The translations under genes and the position numbers were made by a program. Shown one piece after another: positions 56,801 to 64,000 of a stretch of 64,000 bases of DNA. The first letter of the stretch is position 1. Each line of letters opens with the position of its first letter. The stretch comes from Marthasterias glacialis (taxonomy: Eukaryota; Echinodermata; Asteroidea; Forcipulatida; Asteriidae). Under the pieces are notes generated by a model. It did not search any database. It had not been told where the DNA came from and saw only the letters and a list, made by a program, of their open reading frames with translations. The stretch lies in assembly GCA_911728455.2 (NCBI GenBank), contig OU452235.1, positions 7,258,090 through 7,322,089 of the forward strand. Reading direction: 5' to 3'.

Positions 56801-59800
56801 TACGTTCATCAAATTAGCCTTCAGGGATGCCTATCAACCATGCACAAGGAATATAATGCCGAAAAATTGTTTGACAAAAATCATGCTCTATGTTTGACCA
56901 TAACTCCGGAACTAAGTATGCCACAGCAACACAACTTGTACCTGTATCTACCTTAGATAGTCCTGCACCCGATAATGTCATTTTTGGGGCCGTGCAAAAT
57001 TTCCGTTATACCAAAAATGACCACCTAGCAAGCATGCCCCGAATTGTGTTCAAACGAGTGTTCAACAGCATTTTTGACCACAAAGCTGTCTGAGAAACAA
57101 AAACACAATATCAACGTCTATATCACCCTTAAAAAAATATGGATTTACACAAGTTTTATACTGTTGGAAAGCCCTACTCAAGGTCCCGACTCACGGTAAT
57201 TTTGTAACTGTGGCTAAAATTTATGAGAAGCAAACGTCAAAAGAGTAGGGGTACTACCCTCATCAAATTAGCCTAAAGGGATGCCTATCAACCATGCACA
57301 AAGAATATAATGCAGAAAAATGTTTGACCAAAATCATGCTCTATGTTTGACCATAACTCCGGAACTAAGTAAGCCACAGCAACACAACTTGTACCTGTAT
57401 CTGCCTTAGATAGTCCTGCACCCGCAAATGTCTTTTTTGGTGGCGTGCAAAATTTCCGTCATACCAAAAATGACCACCAAGCAAGCATGCCCCGAATTGT
57501 GTTCAAACGAGTGTTCAACAGCATTTTTGCCCACAAAGCTGTCTGAGAAACAAAAACACAATATCAATGTCCATATCACCCTTAAAAAATTATGGATTTA
57601 CACAAGTTTTATACTGTTGGAGAGCCCTACTTAAGGGTTCCCGACTCATGGTAATTTTGTAACTTTGGCTAAAATTTATGCGAAGCAATCGTCAAGAGAG
57701 TAGGGGTACTACCCTCATCAAATTAGCTTTCAGGGATGCCTATCAACCATGTACAAGGAGAATAATGCCGAAAAATTGTTTGACAGAAATCATGCTCTAT
57801 GTTTGACCATAACTCCGGAACTAAGTATGCCACAGCAACGCAACTTGTACCTGTATCTACCTTAGATAGTCCTGCACCCGATGTCATTTTTGGGGCCGTG
57901 CAAAATTTCCGTTATACCAAAATGACCACCGAGCAAGCATGCCCCGAATTGTGTTCAAATGAGTGTTCAACAGCATTTTTGACCACAAAGCTGTCTCAGA
58001 AACAAAAACACAATATCAACGTCCATATCACCCTTAAAAAAATTTTGGATTTACACAAGTTTTATACTGTTGGAAAGCCCTACTCAAGGGTTCCCGACTC
58101 ATGGTAATTTTGTAACTGTGGCTAAAATTTATGAGAAGCAAACGTCAAAAGAGTAGGGGTACTACCCTCATCAAATTAGCCTTCAGGGATGCCTATCAAC
58201 CATGCACAAGGAATGTAATACCGAAAAATGTTTGACAAAAATCATGCGCTATGTTTGACCATAACTCCGGAACTAAGTATGCCACAGAAACAAAACTTGT
58301 ACCTGTATCTGCTTTAGATAGTCCTGCACCCGCAAATGTCTTTTTTGGGGCCGTGCAAAATTTCGGTCATACCAAAAATGACCACCGAGCAAGCATGCCC
58401 CGAATTGTTTTCAAACACATGTTCAACAGGATTTCTAACCACAAAGCTGTCTCAGAAACAAAAACACAATATCAACGTCCTTATCACCCTTAAAAAAGAT
58501 ATGGATTTACACAAGTTTTACATTGTTTGAAAGCCCTACTCAAGGGTTCCCGACTCACGGTAATTTTGTAACTGTGGCTGAAATTTTATGCCAAGCAATC
58601 GTCAAGAGAGTAAGGGTACTACCCTCATCAAATTAGCAATCAGGGGCTGCCTATCAACCATGCACAAGAAACATTGGGCCGAAAAATTGTTTGACTAAAA
58701 TCATGCTCTATGTTTGACCATAACTCCGGAACTAAGTATGCCACAGCAACACAACTTGTACCTGTATCTTCCTTAAATAGTCCTGAACCCGATAATGTTA
58801 TTTTTGGGGCCGTGCAAAATTTCGTTATATCAAAAATGACCACCAAGCAAGCATGCCCCGAATTGTTTTCAAACGAGTGTTCAACAACATTTTTGCCCAC
58901 AAAGCTGTCTCAGAAACAAAAACATAATATCAACGTCTATATCACCCTAAAAAAAATTAATGGATTTACACAAGTTATATACTGTTGGAAAGCCCTTCTC
59001 AAGGGTTCCCGACTCATTTTAATTTTGTAACTGTGGCTGAAATTTATGCGAAGCAAACGTCAAGAGAGTAGGGGTACTACCCTCATCAAATTAGCCATCA
59101 GGGGCTGCCTATCAACCATGCACAAGGAATATAATGCCGAAAAATTGTTTGACAAAAATCATGCTCTATGTTTGACCATAACTCCGGAACTAAGTATGCC
59201 ACAGAACCACAACTTGTACCTGTATCTACCTTAGATAGTCCTGCACCCGCAAGCGTCTTTTTTGGGGCCGTGCAAAATTTCCATTATACCAAAAATGACC
59301 ACCGAGCAAGCATGCCCCGAATTGTGTTCGAACGAGTATTCAACAGCATGTTTGCCGACAAAGCTGTCTCAGAAACAAAAACACAATATCAACGTCTATA
59401 TCACCCTGAAAGAATTAATGGATTTACACAAGTTTTATACTGTTGGAAAGCCCTACTCAAGGGTTCCCGACTCATGGTAATTTTGTAACTGTGGCTGAAA
59501 TTTATGCGAAGCAATCGTCAAGAGAGTAGGGGTACAACACTAGTCAAATTAGCCATCAGGGGCTGCCTATCAACCATGCACAAGGAACATTGGGCCGAAA
59601 AATTGTTCGCCAAAAATCATGCTCTATGTTTGACCATAACTCCGGAACTAAGTATGCCACAGAACCACACATTGTAAAAGTATCTACCTTAGATAGTCCT
59701 GCACCCGATAATGTCATTTTTGGGGCCGAGCAAAATTTCCGTCATACCAAAAATGACCACCAAGCAAGCATGCCCCGAATTGTTTTCAAACGAGTGTTCA

Positions 59801-62800
59801 AGAGCATTTTTGCCCACAAAGCTGTCTCAGAAACAAAAACACAATATCAACGTCCATATCACCCTTAAAAAAATTATGGATTTACACAAGTTTTATACTG
59901 TTGGAAAGCCCTACTCAAGGGTTCCCGACTCATTTTAATTTTGTAACTGTGGCTGAAATTTATGCGAAGCAAACGTCAAGAGAGTAGGGGTACTACCCTC
60001 ATCAAATTAGCCATCAGGGGCTGCCTATCAACCATGCACAAGGAATATAATGCCGAAAAATTGTTTGACAAAAATCATGCTCTATATTTGACAATAACTC
60101 CGGAACTAAGTATGCAACAGAACCACAACTTGTAAAAGTATCTACCTTAGATAGTCCTGCACCCGCAAATGTCATTTTTGGGGCCGTGCAAAATTTCCGT
60201 CATACCAAAAATGACCACCAAACAAGCATGCTCCGAATTGTTTTCAAACACGTGTTCAACAGCATTTTTGCCCACAAAGCTATCTCAGAAACAAAAACAC
60301 AATATCAACGTCCATATCACCCTTAAAAAAATTATGGATTTACACAAGTTTTATACTGTTGGAAAGCCCTACTCAAGGGTTCCCGACTCATTTTAATTTT
60401 GTAACTGTGGCTGAAATTTATGCGAAGCAAACGTCAAGAGAGTAGGGGTACTACCCTCATCAAATTAGCCATCAGGGGCTGGCTATCAACCATGCACAAG
60501 GAATATAATGCCGAAAAATTGTTTGACAAAAATCATGCTCTATGTTTGACCATAACTCCGGAACTAAGTATGCCACAGCAACACAACTTGTACCTGTATC
60601 TACCTTAGATAGTCCTGAACCCGAAAATATCTTTTTTGGGGCCGTGCAAAATTTCCGTCGTACCAAAAATGACCACCGAGCAAGCATGCCCCGAATTGTG
60701 TTCAAACGAGTGTTCAACAGCATTTTTGACCACAAAGCTGTCTCAGAAACAAAAACACAATATCAACGTCCATATCACCCTTAAAAAAATTATGGATTTA
60801 CACAAGTTTTATACTGTTGGAAAGCCCTACTCAAGGGTTCCCGACTCATGGTAATTTTGTAACTGTGGCTACAATTTATGCGAAGCAATCGTCAAGAGAG
60901 TAGGGGTACTACCCTCATCAAATTAGCCTTCAGGGATGCCTATCAACCATGCACAAGGAATATAATACCGAAAAATTGTTTGACAAAAATCATGCTCTAT
61001 GTTTGACCATAACTCCGGAACTAAGTATGCCACAGAAACACAACTTGTACCTGTATCTGCCTTAGATAGTCCTGCACCCGCAAATGACTTTTTTGGGGCC
61101 GTCCAAAATTTCCGTCATACCAAAAATGACCACCGAGCAAGCATGCCCCGAATTGTGTTCAAACGAGTGTTCAACAGCATTTTTGCCCATAAAGCTGTCT
61201 CAGAAACAAAAACACAATATCAACGTCCATATCACCCTTAAAAAAATTATGGATTTACACAAGTTTTATACTGTTGGAAAACCCTACTCAAGGGTTCCCG
61301 ACTCATGGTAATTTTGTAACTGTGGCTAAAATTTATGCGAAGCAATCGTCAAGAGAGTATAGGGTACTACCCTCATCAAATTAGCCATCAGGGGCTGCCT
61401 ATCAACCATGCACAAGGAACATTGGGCCGAAAAATTGTTTGACAAAAATCATGCTGTATGTTTGACCATAACTCCGGAACTAAGTATGCCACAGCAACAC
61501 AACTTGTACCTGTATCTACCTTAGATAGTCTTGCACCCGCAAATGTTATTTTTGGGGCCGTGCAAAATTTCTGTCATACCAAAAATGACCACCAAGCAAG
61601 CATGCCCCGAATTGTGTTCAAACGAGTGTTCAACAGCATTTTTGCCCACAAAGCTGTCTCAGAAACAAAAACACAATATCAACGTCCATATCACCCTTAA
61701 AAAAATTATGGATTTACACAAGTTTTATACTGTTGAAAAGCCCTACTCAAGGGTTCTCGACTCATGGTAATTTTGTAACTGTGGCTAAAATTTATGAGAA
61801 GCAAACGTCAAAAGAGTAGGGGTACTACCCTCATCAAATTAGCCTTCAGGGATGCCTATCAACCATGCACAAGGAATATAATGCCGAAAAATTGTTTGAC
61901 AAAAATCATGCTCTATGTTTGACCATAACTCCGGAACTAAGTATGCCACAGAAACACAACTTGTACCTGTATCTGCCTTAGATAGTCCTGCACCCGCAAA
62001 TGACTTTTTTGGGGCCGTGCAAAATTTCCGTCATACCAAAAATGACCACCGAGCAAGCATGCCCCCGAATTGTGTTCAAACGAGTGTTCAACAGCATTTT
62101 TGCCCATAAAGCTGTCTCAAAAACAAAAACACAATATCAACGTCCATATCACCCTTAAAAAATTATGGATTTACACAAGTTTTATACTGTTGGAAAACCC
62201 TACTCAAGGGTTCCCGACTCACGGTATTTTTGTAACTGTGGCTAAAATTTATGCGAAGCAATCGTCAAGAGAGTATAGGGTACTACCCTCATCAAATTAG
62301 CCATCAGGGGCTGCCTATCAACCATGCACAAGGAACATTGGGCCGAAAAATTGTTTGACAAAAATCATGCTGTATGTTTGACCATAACTCCGGAACTAAG
62401 TATGCCACAGCAACACAACTTGTACCTGTATCTACCTTAGATAGTCTTGCACCCGCAAATGTTATTTTTGGGGCCGTGCGAAATTTCCGTAATACCAAAA
62501 ATGACCACCGAGCAAGCATGCCCCGAATTGTGTTCAAACGAGTGTTCAACAGCATTTTTGCCAACAAAGCTGTCTTAGAAACAAAAACACAATATCAACG
62601 TCCATATCACCCTAAAAAAAATTATGGATTTACACAAGTTTTATACTGTTGGAAAGCCCTACTCAAGGGTTCCCGACTCACGGTAATTTTGTAACTGTGG
62701 CTAAAATTTATGCGAAGCAATCGTCAAGAGAGTAAGGATACTACCCTCATCAAATTAGCCATCAGGGGCTGCCTATCAACCATGCACAAGGAACATTGGG

Positions 62801-64000
62801 CCGAAAAATTGTTTGACAAAAATCATGCTGTATGTTTGACCATAACTCCGGAACTAAGTATGCCACAGCAACACAACTTGTACCTGTATCTACCTTAGAT
62901 AGTCTTGCACCTGCAAATGTTATTTTTGGGGCCGTGCAAACTTTCTGTCATACCAAAAATGACCACCAAGCAAGCATGCCCCGAATTGTGTTCAAACGAG
63001 TGTTCAACAGCATTTTTGCCCACAAACCTGTCTCAGAAACAAAAACACAATATCAACGTCCATATCACCCTTAAAAAAATTATGGATTTACACAAGTTTT
63101 ATACTGTTGAAAAGCCCTACTCAAGGGTTCTCGACTCATGGTAATTTTGTAACTGTGGCTAAAATTTATGAGAAGCAAACGTCAAAAGAGTAGGGGTACT
63201 ACCCTCATCAAATTAGCCTTCAGGGATGCCTATCAACCATGCACAAGGAATATAATGCCGAAAAATGTTTGACAAAAATTATGCGCTATGTTTGACCATA
63301 ACTCCGGAACTAAGTATGCCACAGAAACACAACTTGTACCTGTATCTGCCTTAGATAGTCCTGCACCCGCAAATGTCTTTTTTGGGGCCGTGCAAAATTT
63401 CCGTTGTACCAAAAATGACCACCGAGCAAGCATGCCCCGAATTGTGTTCAAACGAGTGTTCAACAGCATTTTTGACCACAAAGCTGTCTCAGAAACAAAA
63501 ACACAATATCAACGTCCATATCACCCTAAAAAAAATTATGGATTTACACAAGTTTTATACTGTTGGAAAGCCCTACTCAAGGGTTCCCGACTCATGGTAA
63601 TTTTGTAACTGTGGCTACAATTTATGCGAAGCAATTGTCAAGAGAGTAAGGGTACTACCCTCATCAAATTAGCCCTCAGGGATGCCTATCAACCATGCAC
63701 AAGGAATATAATGCCGAAACATGTTTGACAAAAATCATGCGCTATGTTTGACCATAACTCCGGAACTAAGTATGCCACAGAACCACACATTGTAAAAGTA
63801 TCTACCTTAGATAGTCCTGCACCCGATAATGTCATTTTTGGGGCCGAGCAAAATTTCCGTCATACCAAAAATGACCACCAAGCAAGCATGCCCCGAATTG
63901 TTTTCAAACGAGTGTTCAAGAGCATTTTTGCCCACAAAGCTGTCTCAGAAACAAAAACACAATATCAACGTCCATATCACCCTTAAAAAAATTATGGATT
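50850..64000 (+). repeat. Satellite array 2, monomer about 457 bp, runs off the window
   Basis: Same monomer, orientation and landmarks as array 1 (TGTTTGACCATAACTCCGG at 51867, 52325, 52782, 54605, 55062, 55518, 55976, 56433, 56890 and so on). About 29 monomers are present. The first few are more diverged; those after about 60.5 kb are close to array 1 consensus. The array continues past the window end. Confidence 0.97.

Noticed and set aside
25843-63986. Dozens of 60-120-codon frames repeated every 457 bp
   Set aside because: All are shadows of the satellite monomer. The same frames recur with indels in a homopolymer run and stops appearing freely, and no known domain is present.

Overview
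This is a eukaryotic, almost certainly metazoan, window. It has spliced genes with GT-AG introns, a tRNA-derived SINE, decayed CR1/L2-like LINE tails, many short terminal-inverted-repeat (TIR) transposons and a very long satellite array. An OAS-family innate-immunity gene together with this repeat mix suggests a marine invertebrate (an echinoderm, hemichordate, cephalochordate or lophotrochozoan would fit), but the sequence does not settle the phylum. Two runs of N (4805-5304 and 25510-25609) are assembly gaps.

Layout. 1-9468 is a giant inverted repeat: left arm 1-3922, right arm 5305-about 9468, separated by about 880 bp of spacer and a 500-N gap. Each arm carries a LINE reverse-transcriptase tail fragment, a small TTAA-flanked MITE and one end of a DNA transposon. 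The right arm alone carries a SINE. 9998-12170 is a roughly 150-bp tandem repeat invaded by two non-autonomous DNA transposons, whose empty target sites survive in sister units. 12396-18745 is a mosaic tandem-repeat block of about 1.25-kb units, packed with paired TGACGTCA (CRE-like) palindromes and ACTTCCGG/CCGGAAGT (ETS-core-like) inverted repeats, ending in a 129-bp five-copy tandem.

The only well-supported gene is on the minus strand at 19836-25123: a five-exon 2'-5'-oligoadenylate synthase-like gene (predicted 398 aa) with the nucleotidyltransferase P-loop, the three catalytic aspartates and the LDPxNPT motif near the C terminus. Its first exon adds a Gly/Ala-rich hydrophobic segment, so the enzyme may be membrane-anchored. 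Its introns hold MITEs and an antisense retrocopy-like fragment. An orphan plus-strand exon candidate lies just past its 3' end.

From 25610 to the window end almost everything is a satellite of about 457 bp (roughly 75 monomers). It shows two alternating monomer types and recent duplications of 1, 2, 3 and 5 monomers. The array decays from about 44 kb to 48.8 kb, is interrupted at 48.8-50.8 kb by a dead LINE and unique sequence, and resumes to the end of the window. The many 60-120-codon frames in it are repeat shadows, not genes.
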